Assembly (NCBI GenBank): GCA_963669315.1
Contig: OY770021.1
Span: 1,240,001 to 1,304,000 of the forward strand
Direction of reading: 5' to 3'
Length of the DNA stretch: 64,000 bases
Origin: SZUA-547 sp963669315
Lineage (GTDB): Bacteria; Pseudomonadota; Alphaproteobacteria; Rhodobacterales; Rhodobacteraceae
The position numbers were made by a program, and so were the translations under genes. The notes beneath the pieces were generated by a model, which was given only the letters and a program-made list of their open reading frames with translations, did no database searches and was not told where the DNA came from. This document shows, piece by piece, positions 18,500 through 26,389 of the stretch; the stretch's first letter is position 1; each line of letters begins with the position of its first letter.

Positions 18500-19576
18500 A
18501 TGCCAATCACCCACGACGCTTTGACCATTCATTTCGGCCCGTCGACAGTGGGCGCGCCGGACGCGCTTGAGCAGCCCATTATCGACTTCATCGACGGCGC
18601 TGAGAAAGAGCTGCGCATCGCGATACAGGAGGTCGACCGCACCTCCATCGCCGAGGCCATCGCCCGCGCCAAGCGCCGGGGCGTCTCCACCAAGGTGGTG
18701 ATGGAGAACGACTATCTGGTCGAGGGAAAGCCGGTTCAACCGGGCAGAACCGGCGCGCTGCAGCATAATCGCGACCTGCTGGACGCTATGCTCTCTAGCG
18801 CCGTGGACGTCAAATCTGATTTCAACCCGAAGATCTTCCACCAGAAGTTCATCGTGCGCGACCGGGAGGCGGTGCTGACCGGCTCAACCAATTTCACCAC
18901 CACGGGCGTGACCAAGAACCTCAACCACCTGATCGTCATCGAGCACAAAGACATCGCCATGGAATACTGGCGCGAGTTCCGGGAGATCTCGAGAGGCGTG
19001 TTCGGCAAGCACTCAGACGCCCATAACCGCAAGCCAAAGGAGCATGATCTGGGCGGCGTGCGGGTCAAACCGCTGTTCGCGCCAGAGCACTCGCCAGAGA
19101 TGGAGTTCATGAAATCGATGGCCAAGGCGCGGGAGCGGATCGATTTCGCGATTTTCACCTTCGCCGAAAGCTCCGGCATCGATGATGAGCTGATCTCCGC
19201 CCGGCTGCGCGGGATTCCCGTCACCGGCGCGTTCGACCGTAAAATGGCCAACGCGAAATGGGCCGCGACACATGGGTTGGCGGCTGCGGGCGTGACCATG
19301 CATCGGCTCGCGACTGGGGCGGCGGGCGGTGGCGCGCGGAAGATCCACCACAAGCTGATGGTGATTGATGATCGCCTCGTGATCGGCGGTAGTTTCAACT
19401 ACACCGGCCCCGCCAATCTCACCAATGACGAGAACATCGTGGTGATCGGCGATCTGAGCGAAACCGATCCGGCCAAAGTGGCGGCGCAGAAAAACATCGC
19501 CGTGGCCGTGCGGGAGGAGATCGACCGCATCATCGCGGAGCATTGCGAGCCGTTCACGCCGGTCATGCCGGACTAA
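18500..19576 (+). CDS. Phospholipase D-like domain protein
   Basis: A 358-residue soluble protein with two HxKx4D catalytic motifs: HQKFIVRDREAVLTGSTNF near residue 115 and HHKLMVIDDRLVIGGSFNYT near residue 285. Each is followed by the Gly-Ser-Asn box, so both halves of the active site are present. No signal peptide or membrane segment is visible. Members act as phospholipases, nucleases or phosphatidyltransferases, and the sequence does not tell which. The ATG at 18500 has GGAGGG upstream. It follows ecm by 65 bases on the same strand and may be read with it, though no functional link is evident. Confidence 0.9.
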   Translation: MPITHDALTIHFGPSTVGAPDALEQPIIDFIDGAEKELRIAIQEVDRTSIAEAIARAKRRGVSTKVVMENDYLVEGKPVQPGRTGALQHNRDLLDAMLSSAVDVKSDFNPKIFHQKFIVRDREAVLTGSTNFTTTGVTKNLNHLIVIEHKDIAMEYWREFREISRGVFGKHSDAHNRKPKEHDLGGVRVKPLFAPEHSPEMEFMKSMAKARERIDFAIFTFAESSGIDDELISARLRGIPVTGAFDRKMANAKWAATHGLAAAGVTMHRLATGAAGGGARKIHHKLMVIDDRLVIGGSFNYTGPANLTNDENIVVIGDLSETDPAKVAAQKNIAVAVREEIDRIIAEHCEPFTPVMPD

Positions 19577-19636
19577 AGCGCCGCACGTCGGCGGCGAGCG
19601 TTGACCTGCCGCCCGCGCTGGGTCAGAAGGCCCGAC

Positions 19637-19981
19637 ATGCTGGTCTTTAAGATATTGACCGCCCCGCAATGGGCGGAGTTCGAGGAAGCGGGCGAATTCG
19701 AAGGCGCGCCGGTCGATCTCAAGGATGGCTATATCCACCTCTCGACCGGCGCACAGGCACCCGGGACGGCCGCGAAGCATTTCGCCGGTCAGGGCGGGCT
19801 GGTGCTGGCGGCCATCGATGAGGACGCCCTGTTCGACGGGTTGAGGTGGGAGGTCTCTCGCGGCGGCGATCTGTTCCCCCATCTCTATCGCAAGCTGTTT
19901 CTGAAGGACGTCAGCTGGGTGACGCTGCTGCGTCTTAGCGACAGCGGCGCGCATATCTTCCCCGAAAAGGTCGGTTCATGA
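19637..19981 (+). CDS. DUF952 family protein
   Basis: A 114-residue protein that opens MLVFKILTAPQWAEFEEAG and has DGYIHLSTGAQAPGTAAKHF near residue 32. HLST with following Q/A is the DUF952 hallmark, a family with an ADP-ribosyltransferase-like fold and no known function. Its stop overlaps the pyrD start (ATGA), so the two are co-translated, an arrangement common in Rhodobacterales. Confidence 0.88.
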   Translation: MLVFKILTAPQWAEFEEAGEFEGAPVDLKDGYIHLSTGAQAPGTAAKHFAGQGGLVLAAIDEDALFDGLRWEVSRGGDLFPHLYRKLFLKDVSWVTLLRLSDSGAHIFPEKVGS

Positions 19982-21045
19982 GCGGATTTGAAAAACTGGG
20001 TATGGCGGCGCTTCGCTCGCTGGACCCGGAAACGGCGCATGGCCTGGCCATCAAGGCGCTGAAGTCCGGAATAGCGCCAGGCGTGACGCCGTTTTCGGAC
20101 GCCGCGCTGGAGACGCAAGCGCTTGGCCTCTCCTTCCCTAACCCCGTCGGCGTCGCTGCGGGCTTTGACAAGAACGCCGAAGCGCCGGACGCGATGCTGG
20201 CGCGTGGCTTCGGGTTCGTGGAGATCGGCGCCGTCACGCCGCGCCCGCAACCGGGCAACCCGAAGCCTCGCCTGTTTCGCCTGACCGAGGACCGTGCGGC
20301 GATCAACCGCTTCGGCTTCAACAATGAGGGTCTGGAGGCGATCACGGCGCGATTGCGCGCGCGGCAGGGCAAGCCGGGGGTCGTCTGGGCCAATCTGGGG
20401 GCCAATAAGGACTCCGAGGATCGCGCGGCGGATTATGTGGCCGTGATGCGCGGTCTTTGGGGGCTGGTCGATGCGATGACGATCAACATCTCCTCGCCCA
20501 ACACGGAGAAGCTGCGCGACCTGCAGGGCAAAGCGGCGCTGGATGCGCTGCTGGCCCGTTGCGTCGAGACGCGGGATGAGCTGGCGGCGGAAAGCGCGAT
20601 CGAGACGCCGGTCCTTTTGAAGATCGCGCCGGACCTCAGCGAGGCGGAACTGGCCGATGTGGCCGAGGTGGCCGAGGCGCGCGGGATCGACGGGATCATC
20701 GCCACCAACACCACGCTGTCGCGCGATGGGTTGAAAAGCGCGCATGCAGGCGAGGCCGGGGGCCTGTCCGGCGCGCCGGTGTTCGAGCGCTCGACAGAGG
20801 TACTAGGTCAGTTGCGCAGACTGTCGGGCGGGCGCGTGCCGCTGGTCGGCGTGGGCGGGATCAGATCGGCCAAGGGCGCTTACGCCAAGATCCGCGCCGG
20901 GGCTTCTCTGGTGCAGCTCTACACCGCGATGATCTATGAGGGCCCTTCGCTTGGCGCGCGCATCAATCAGGGGTTGGCGGCGCTGTTGAAGCGCGACGGT
21001 TTCGCCAGTGTCGCCGAGGCGGTCGGCGCCGATATTCTGCTGTAA
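19978..21045 (+). CDS. pyrD: Dihydroorotate dehydrogenase (quinone), class 2
   Basis: Oxidises dihydroorotate to orotate and passes electrons to membrane quinone, in pyrimidine synthesis. The 355-residue class 2 enzyme has an N-terminal hydrophobic tongue (MAALRSLDPETAHGLAIKAL), NPVGVAAGFDKNAEA, GFVEIGAVTPRPQPGNPKPR, the catalytic serine loop in MTINISSPNT, and LVGVGGIRSAKGAYAKIRAGA. It begins inside the DUF952 stop. The last codons (AVGADILL) are echoed 532 bases downstream as AVGADIPV, directly before the ArsC gene. The current 3' end may therefore have been rewritten by an insertion. Confidence 0.97.
   Translation: MSGFEKLGMAALRSLDPETAHGLAIKALKSGIAPGVTPFSDAALETQALGLSFPNPVGVAAGFDKNAEAPDAMLARGFGFVEIGAVTPRPQPGNPKPRLFRLTEDRAAINRFGFNNEGLEAITARLRARQGKPGVVWANLGANKDSEDRAADYVAVMRGLWGLVDAMTINISSPNTEKLRDLQGKAALDALLARCVETRDELAAESAIETPVLLKIAPDLSEAELADVAEVAEARGIDGIIATNTTLSRDGLKSAHAGEAGGLSGAPVFERSTEVLGQLRRLSGGRVPLVGVGGIRSAKGAYAKIRAGASLVQLYTAMIYEGPSLGARINQGLAALLKRDGFASVAEAVGADILL
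21018..21037 (+). repeat. 20-bp direct repeat at pyrD 3' end, left copy
   Basis: Identical to 21550-21569. The run lies in the codons for the last residues of PyrD, and similarity continues more weakly on its 5' side. Confidence 0.9.
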
Positions 21046-21225
21046 AACGTTTTTTGGCGCCGCCAATGGCCCGCTTCGCCATGTGACCTCTAAAGCCTTC
21101 TGACGATTATGGTGCGTGAGCGCGCGAGAACACCGGCGCATGCTCGCAACGATTTGGCGTCTATTCACAAACAGTCTCCCGTATAGCCAACCCATATGAG
21201 GCCATGTGAAATGGAGGATGAGAAA

Positions 21226-21294
21226 ATGAAAGAACCTCTGATGACGGGCTCGACCGGAGCCGCAAAATCCATGGCTGGCGAGCGGCGATTCTGA
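21226..21294 (+). CDS. Very small ORF preceding the membrane protein in the insert
   Basis: Codes for 22 residues beginning MKEPLMTGSTGAAKS. GGAGG stands eight bases before the ATG, a better ribosome site than most in the window. The TGA overlaps the next start (TGATG). It may be a real micro-protein or a translational leader for the next gene. No homologue recognised. Confidence 0.4.
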   Translation: MKEPLMTGSTGAAKSMAGERRF

Positions 21295-21524
21295 TGGTCG
21301 TTAAAACCTTGAACTGGGCCACTTTCGGCGCGGCCTTGTGGTGCTTGCTCGCCACCTACCAACTTACCGTGAAACAGTTTCCCGGCCAGTCGCTGAGCTA
21401 CATATGGGATCGGATCGACCTTCTATATTTCATTGAAGGTTCGTTCTACGCGGGAATGATTTTCTCCGCGGCGTATCTGCTGTATCGGTTCCTGCTCATG
21501 CTGAACCGCAAGTTCCCTGACTGA
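21294..21524 (+). CDS. Small two-helix membrane protein in insert
   Basis: A 76-residue protein with two hydrophobic spans, about residues 9-24 (ATFGAALWCLLATYQL) and 49-69 (GSFYAGMIFSAAYLLYRFLL), and a basic end (LNRKFPD). Function unknown. It starts in the stop of the 22-residue frame. Codon use looks less GC-rich than in pyrD (by eye). It lies between the pyrD 3' end and the echoed pyrD tail, in a place where pyrD and the ArsC gene are normally adjacent in related bacteria (from memory of gene order, not checked). Confidence 0.6.
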   Translation: MVVKTLNWATFGAALWCLLATYQLTVKQFPGQSLSYIWDRIDLLYFIEGSFYAGMIFSAAYLLYRFLLMLNRKFPD

Positions 21525-21535
21525 CGGAGAAGGCC

Positions 21536-21577
21536 GCCCAGTCTACGGCGGCGGTCGGCGCCGATATTCCGGTTTAG
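21536..21577 (+). pseudogene. 3' remnant of pyrD before the ArsC gene
   Basis: Reads AQSTAAVGADIPV then stop, aligning without gaps to the last 13 residues of PyrD (ASVAEAVGADILL). It includes the 20-base identity at 21550-21569. The stop is followed at once by the GGAGGG ribosome site of the ArsC gene. This looks like the original pyrD-arsC junction, cut off from pyrD by an insert of about 0.5 kb. Confidence 0.8.
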
Positions 21578-21586
21578 GAGGGACGC

Positions 21587-21928
21587 ATGATCCGCATCTA
21601 TCACAATCCCCGCTGCTCCAAGTCTCGCCAGACGCTGGCGCTGCTCACAGGGCGGGGCGTTGATCCAGAGGTGATCGAGTATCTGAAAACTGGGCCGACC
21701 GAGTCAGAGATCCGCGACCTGCTTTCCAAACTGGGCCTGAATGCTGTGGAAGTCGTTCGTCGGGGAGAGAAGGTGTTCAAGGAACTCGGCCTGTCAAAGG
21801 ACTCGGATGAGGATGCGCTGATCGCAGCAATGGCCTCGAACCCGATCCTGATTGAGCGCCCTATCGTGGTGAACGGCGACAAGGCCGCCATCGGCCGTCC
21901 GCCCGAGGCTGTGCTGGATGTGCTTTAG
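21587..21928 (+). CDS. ArsC/Spx-family arsenate reductase-like protein
   Basis: A 113-residue thioredoxin-fold protein. It begins MIRIYHNPRCSKSRQTLALL with a single active-site Cys in NPRCSKSR, as in glutaredoxin-linked ArsC. LIERPIVVNGDKAAIGRP near residue 87 contains the cis-Pro and the arginine used in arsenate binding. Whether it reduces arsenate in vivo is unclear because no arsR or arsB is present. The start has GGAGGG. It overlaps the convergent MATE gene by four bases. Confidence 0.9.
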   Translation: MIRIYHNPRCSKSRQTLALLTGRGVDPEVIEYLKTGPTESEIRDLLSKLGLNAVEVVRRGEKVFKELGLSKDSDEDALIAAMASNPILIERPIVVNGDKAAIGRPPEAVLDVL

Positions 21929-23268
21929 CTCGCCGCGCGCCGCTCCAGCCGAGGGTAAAGCGCCAGCATGGTCAGCGCCCGGACGATCAGGAACAGGTAG
22001 AGCGCGCCCCAGACGCCGTGATTGCCCCAGACGGAGGCCATCAGCGGGCTGGCCGGATAATAGATCAGCGCTGAGACAATCATGGCGTTGCGCATATCCA
22101 CCGAAGCGGTCGCGCCGATGAAAATACCGTCCATCTGATACGCGGCGACGCCGACCAGAGGGCAAAGTGCGCCCCAAAGCGCATATTGGCGCGCGGTCTC
22201 GCGCACCTCCGGCGCCGTCGTGAACATGTCGATGATCGGGCCGGACAGCACGGCCAGAACCACCGAGAACGCCAGCGCCAACGTCCCCGCCATGGCGCTG
22301 GTCAGAATTGAGGCCCGACGCAGGCCCGCCGGATCTCGCGCGCCCATCGCCTGCCCCACCAGCGTTTCCGATGCGATGGCGAAGCCGTCCAGCGCATAGG
22401 CCGAGATCAGGAAGAATTGCCAGAGCACGACATTGGCGGCCAGCACCAGATCACCCTGAATCGATCCCTGCCGCGTCATCCAGGCGAAGGCGCCGACCAG
22501 TAGCAGGGTTCGGATAAAAATGTCCCGGTTCAGCGTCATGGCGCGGATGACCAGCGGCGCGGCCAGAACCCGCGCCGAATCGAACCTCCAGCCCTCAGGC
22601 GCGATCTGGCGAACCCTGCCCCGCGCCAGCCACAGCCCGTAACCCAGCCCGGCGTATGAGGCGATGACGGTAGCCGACGCCACCCCATCGACGTCAAACC
22701 CAAATCCAAGGACGAACAGCAGGTTCAGGCAGACATTGGTGACCGCCAGTACGACCTGATGCTTGAACAGACGACGGGTCATCTCCTGCCCCGCGAACCA
22801 GCCCAGCAGGGCGAAATTCGATAGCTCGGCGGGCGCGCCCCAGATGCGGATATCGAAATAGACGCTCGCGAGTCGCTCCGCCTCTGCGCTCGCCTCGAAG
22901 ACCTGAAGACCGGCCCAAAGCAGCGGCGCCTGCGCAGCGATCAGGACCGCCGCGATAGAAAGCGCGATCACGATGGTGCGCGCCAGAACGTCGATGGCGC
23001 CCCGTTGATCACCTGCGCCCAGCGCCTGCGCGGACAGGCCGGAGGCGCCGATCTGCAGGAAATTGAGGCTGACAAACAGAAGGCTGAAGATTTGCGCGCC
23101 CAGACCGACGGCCGCGAGATAGACCTCTGATCCCAGTCTTCCGATCACCGCCGTATCCACCGCCCCCTGTATCGGCACGGTGGCGTTTGAGAGTACAACG
23201 GGAATGGCGATCGCCAGGACCCGCGCGGCGGTCAGCGCCTGGCGGCGAGGTTGTTCGGACGCGCTCAT
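21925..23268 (-). CDS. MATE-family efflux transporter
   Basis: A 447-residue membrane protein with about 12 helices in two related halves. ARVLAIAIPVVLSNATVPIQGAVDT at the start is the MATE N-terminal signature, with the conserved Pro and Gln. The second half has NRDIFIRTLLLVGAFAW and AIASETLVGQAMGARD, typical of the DinF-like branch. It probably exports cationic drugs or metabolites using an ion gradient (family knowledge). The ATG at 23268 is the only sensible start. It converges on the ArsC gene with a 4-base overlap. Confidence 0.94.
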   Translation of the reverse strand: MSASEQPRRQALTAARVLAIAIPVVLSNATVPIQGAVDTAVIGRLGSEVYLAAVGLGAQIFSLLFVSLNFLQIGASGLSAQALGAGDQRGAIDVLARTIVIALSIAAVLIAAQAPLLWAGLQVFEASAEAERLASVYFDIRIWGAPAELSNFALLGWFAGQEMTRRLFKHQVVLAVTNVCLNLLFVLGFGFDVDGVASATVIASYAGLGYGLWLARGRVRQIAPEGWRFDSARVLAAPLVIRAMTLNRDIFIRTLLLVGAFAWMTRQGSIQGDLVLAANVVLWQFFLISAYALDGFAIASETLVGQAMGARDPAGLRRASILTSAMAGTLALAFSVVLAVLSGPIIDMFTTAPEVRETARQYALWGALCPLVGVAAYQMDGIFIGATASVDMRNAMIVSALIYYPASPLMASVWGNHGVWGALYLFLIVRALTMLALYPRLERRAAS

Positions 23269-23464
23269 GTTACATCCGGCCTCATGAAATATTCATGGGC
23301 TGCCACCCGGCGTCCGCGCTCTGCGCACTGCGCCTGAAAACGCTGAATTTCATGTGCTTTTCCCGGCCATAGAGCGATCCATACGCATTGCTCGCACGAA
23401 AGTCATCAACGCGCCCTACGCTATCTCAAGTCCACCCGAATGGTCGGCTGAAACCTTCAAATAG

Positions 23465-23495
23465 TTGCCGCTAACGTAAAGGTTATCTATATCTA
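23465..23495 (+). promoter_or_regulatory. MerR-type promoter with 19-base spacer
   Basis: A -35 TTGCCG (23465-23470) and a -10 TATCTA (23490-23495) are held 19 bases apart. The spacer contains TAAC-gtaaag-GTTA, an inverted repeat. Overlong spacers with a central dyad are the signature of promoters twisted into shape by MerR-family activators. It lies 20 bases before the merR-like gene, so it probably serves that gene and the beta-oxidation operon behind it. Confidence 0.65.
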
Positions 23496-23515
23496 GACGC
23501 GAGTGGAGGACGATC

Positions 23516-23917
23516 ATGCCCGATGAGAAGCTGATGACGATCGGCCAGATGTGCGCCGCCTTCGACGTCACGCCGCGCTCGCTGCGTTTTTACGAGGCGA
23601 AGGAACTGCTGGCGCCGGTCCGCAAGGGGCAACACCGCCTGTTCACCCCCCGCGACCGAGCGCGGCTGACCCTGATCCTGCGGGGCAAGCGCTTCGGCTT
23701 TAGCCTTGCGGAGATCAAAGAATTACTCGACCTCTATGACGTGGACGAAACCCAGCAGGCGCAACTGACAACCGCTCTGGAGCGCGCCGGGACGCGCCTG
23801 TCGGCGATGAAGCGCCAGCGCATGGAACTAGACGTGGCCATTGTCGAACTGGAGCAGCAGATGGCCCGTGTGGCTGGGATGCTGAATGTCCCCGTCTTAA
23901 ACAACCAAGATAACTGA
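23516..23917 (+). CDS. MerR-family transcriptional regulator
   Basis: A 133-residue regulator. The winged-helix part (about residues 5-75) reads MTIGQMCAAFDVTPRSLRFYEAKELL and GKRFGFSLAEIKELLDLYD. A coiled-coil dimerisation helix fills residues 85-122. There is no cysteine cluster for metal binding, and it heads a fatty acid oxidation operon, so it resembles LiuR/AcrR-like MerR regulators of acyl-CoA catabolism (inference). The next gene begins 13 bases downstream. The promoter in front has the 19-base spacer expected of MerR targets, so autoregulation is likely. Confidence 0.9.
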   Translation: MPDEKLMTIGQMCAAFDVTPRSLRFYEAKELLAPVRKGQHRLFTPRDRARLTLILRGKRFGFSLAEIKELLDLYDVDETQQAQLTTALERAGTRLSAMKRQRMELDVAIVELEQQMARVAGMLNVPVLNNQDN

Positions 23918-23930
23918 GGAAGGAGCCCCC

Positions 23931-25721
23931 ATGCCCAGCTATACGCCGCCGCTTCGCGACTACGCCTTCCTGCTACACGAGGTGCTGAAGATCGATCAGC
24001 AGGCCGACATAGAGGGTTATGGCGAGCTGACGCCTGATTTCACCGGCGCGATCCTCGAAGAAGCCGGAAAAATCGCTTCGGAAGTCCTAGCGCCGCTGAA
24101 CGCGAAGGGCGACGAGGGCTGCGCGCTGGAGAATGGCGAGGTGCGCGCGCCAGAAGGGTTTCGCGAGGCGATCGACCTGATGCGCGAGGGCGGCTGGCCG
24201 AGCCTGGAATGCGACCCGGCTTATGGCGGACAGGGTATGCCGAGCGTGGTCGGCATCGCGGTCGGATCCATGAAATCATCCGCCAATATGGCGCTGATGA
24301 TGTATCCGGGCCTGACACACGGGGCCTATACGGCGATCCACAAACATGGGTCCGAGGAACTGAAGGACAATTATCTGCCCAAGCTCGTCTCCGGCGAGTG
24401 GATGGGCACGATGAACCTGACCGAGCCGCATTGCGGGACCGATCTGGCGCTGCTGCGCTCAAAGGCCGAGCCGAACGGGGACGGGACCTACAAGGTCACC
24501 GGACAGAAGATCTTCATCTCCTCCGGCGAGCATGATCTGGCCGAGAACATTATCCATCTGGTGCTCGCCCGCATTCCCGGCGCGCCGGAGGGGGTGAAAG
24601 GCATCTCTCTGTTCGTCGTGCCAAAGTTTTTGCCGAATGGCGATGGAAGCCTCGGCGAGCGCAACGCCCTCTCCTGCGGGAAGCTGGAAGAAAAGATGGG
24701 CATCCATGGAAACTCCACCTGCGTGATGGATTATGACGGCGCGACCGGCTGGCTTGTGGGCGAAGAGCATGAAGGCCTGCGCGCCATGTTCACGATGATG
24801 AACGAAGCGCGGCTGCTGGTCGGGATGCAGGGGCTTGCGCAAGCGGTCGGCGCCTATCAGGCCGCGGCCGACTACGCCCGCGAGCGGTTGCAAGGCCGCG
24901 CGGTCACCGGCGACGAGAACCCGGACGGCCCGGCCGACCCGCTGATCGTGCACCCGGATGTGCGCCGCATGCTGATGGACCAGAAAGCGTTCATCGAGGG
25001 CGCGCGCGCCTTCATGCTGTGGGGCTGCACCATTCTCGACGCCAGCCATCGCCACTCGGATGAGGCGAAGCGCAAAGAGGCGAAGGCCATGATCGCGCTG
25101 CTGATCCCGGTGCTGAAGGCCTTTCTGACCGACAAGGGGTTCGAAAGCGCGGTGCAGGCGCAGCAGGTTTTCGGCGGGCATGGCTATATCGAGGAGACCG
25201 GCGTTTCCCAATTCGTTCGCGATTCCCGCATCGCCATGATCTATGAGGGCGCCAACGGCGTGCAGGCGCTGGACCTTGTCGGCCGCAAGCTGCCGATGAA
25301 GGGCGGCGCGCCGATCATGGCGTTCTTTGAGATCGTGAAGGGCTTCATCAAAGAGAATGAGGGCGACGAGGCTCTGAAGGCGGAGTTCCTTGACCCGCTG
25401 AAAGCCGCCTCGAAAGATCTGCAGGCCGCGGGCATGTTCTTCATGGCCGAGGGGATGAAGAACCCCAACGCCGCGCTGGCGGGCTCGGTGGATTTCCTGC
25501 ACCTCTTCGGTCATGTCTGCCTGGGGCTGAGCTGGGCGAGAATGGCGAAAGATGCGCGCGCGGCGCTGGACGCCGGGGCCGAGGACGCCGCCTTTTATGA
25601 GACTAAGCTGACCACGGGGCGCTATTATATGCAGCGGCTGCTGCCCGAGACCGGGCTGCGACTGGCGCGGATCCAGACCGGCGCCGATCCGGTGATGTCG
25701 TTGGGCGCCGAGGCGTTCTAG
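23931..25721 (+). CDS. Acyl-CoA dehydrogenase, long DmdC-like type
   Basis: FAD-dependent dehydrogenase that makes 2-enoyl-CoA and passes electrons to ETF. The 596-residue length is about 200 longer than ordinary acyl-CoA dehydrogenases and fits the subfamily with an extra C-terminal domain, which includes DmdC (3-methylmercaptopropionyl-CoA dehydrogenase) and long-chain enzymes. Features: YGGQGMPSVVG, TEPHCGTDLALLRSKA, and the catalytic-region segment RIAMIYEGANGVQALDLVGRK-like stretch near residue 435. CAGQ-like substrate details cannot be read. First enzyme gene of the MerR-led operon. AGGAGC precedes the start. Chain length or DMSP role is undecided. Confidence 0.93.
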   Translation: MPSYTPPLRDYAFLLHEVLKIDQQADIEGYGELTPDFTGAILEEAGKIASEVLAPLNAKGDEGCALENGEVRAPEGFREAIDLMREGGWPSLECDPAYGGQGMPSVVGIAVGSMKSSANMALMMYPGLTHGAYTAIHKHGSEELKDNYLPKLVSGEWMGTMNLTEPHCGTDLALLRSKAEPNGDGTYKVTGQKIFISSGEHDLAENIIHLVLARIPGAPEGVKGISLFVVPKFLPNGDGSLGERNALSCGKLEEKMGIHGNSTCVMDYDGATGWLVGEEHEGLRAMFTMMNEARLLVGMQGLAQAVGAYQAAADYARERLQGRAVTGDENPDGPADPLIVHPDVRRMLMDQKAFIEGARAFMLWGCTILDASHRHSDEAKRKEAKAMIALLIPVLKAFLTDKGFESAVQAQQVFGGHGYIEETGVSQFVRDSRIAMIYEGANGVQALDLVGRKLPMKGGAPIMAFFEIVKGFIKENEGDEALKAEFLDPLKAASKDLQAAGMFFMAEGMKNPNAALAGSVDFLHLFGHVCLGLSWARMAKDARAALDAGAEDAAFYETKLTTGRYYMQRLLPETGLRLARIQTGADPVMSLGAEAF

Positions 25722-25731
25722 GATCAGACCG

Positions 25732-26373
25732 ATGACGCAATACAAACTCCACTGCTTCGCCCAGTCGGGGCACTCGTACAAAGTGGCGCTGATGCTGGAG
25801 CTCTGCGGCGCGGAGTGGGAGCCGGTCTGGGTCGATTTCTTCAACGGAGAGGCCCGCAGCCCTGCCTACCGCAAGCTCAACCCGATGGGCGAGGCGCCGG
25901 TGCTGGTGGAGGGCGAGGAGGCGCACACCCAGTCCGGCGTGATCCTGTTCATGCTCGCCGAGCGCTTTGGGCGGTTCGGACCCGCGACCGAGGAGGAAAA
26001 GCGCGATGTGCTGCGCTGGATCCTCTGGGACAATCACAAATGCTCGGCGCAGCTGGGAACGCTGCGCTTCTGGCGGAATTTCCTTAGCCCCGGCAAGCGC
26101 AACCCGGATGTGATCGCGTTCGTCGAGGGGCGATGCAAAGCCGCGCTGAAAGTGCTTGAGGCGCATCTGGCGGACCGCGAGTGGGTGGCGGCCGACCGCG
26201 CGACCATCGCCGATTTCTCCTGCTGCTCGTATCTGTTCTGGATGGGTGAGATCGGGCTGGCGCCCTCTGACTGGCCGAATATCTGCGCCTGGCTGGACCG
26301 CATCCGGGCCCTGCCCGGCTGGAAACACCCTTATGACCTGATGCCGGGCCACCCGATGCCCGCCCCCGCATGA
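25732..26373 (+). CDS. Glutathione S-transferase family protein
   Basis: A 213-residue two-domain protein. The N-terminal thioredoxin-like domain begins QYKLHCFAQSGHSYKVALML, with Ser near residue 11 as the probable catalytic residue, and includes NPMGEAPVLVEGE and HTQSGVILFML, where the cis-Pro and the glutathione-contact Ser are expected. The helical C-terminal domain has DRATIADFSCCSYLFW. Lies 10 bases after the dehydrogenase gene and 16 before thiolase, so is part of the operon. The substrate is unknown. Confidence 0.9.
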   Translation: MTQYKLHCFAQSGHSYKVALMLELCGAEWEPVWVDFFNGEARSPAYRKLNPMGEAPVLVEGEEAHTQSGVILFMLAERFGRFGPATEEEKRDVLRWILWDNHKCSAQLGTLRFWRNFLSPGKRNPDVIAFVEGRCKAALKVLEAHLADREWVAADRATIADFSCCSYLFWMGEIGLAPSDWPNICAWLDRIRALPGWKHPYDLMPGHPMPAPA

Positions 26374-26389
26374 ATCCCGGAGGTTTTCG

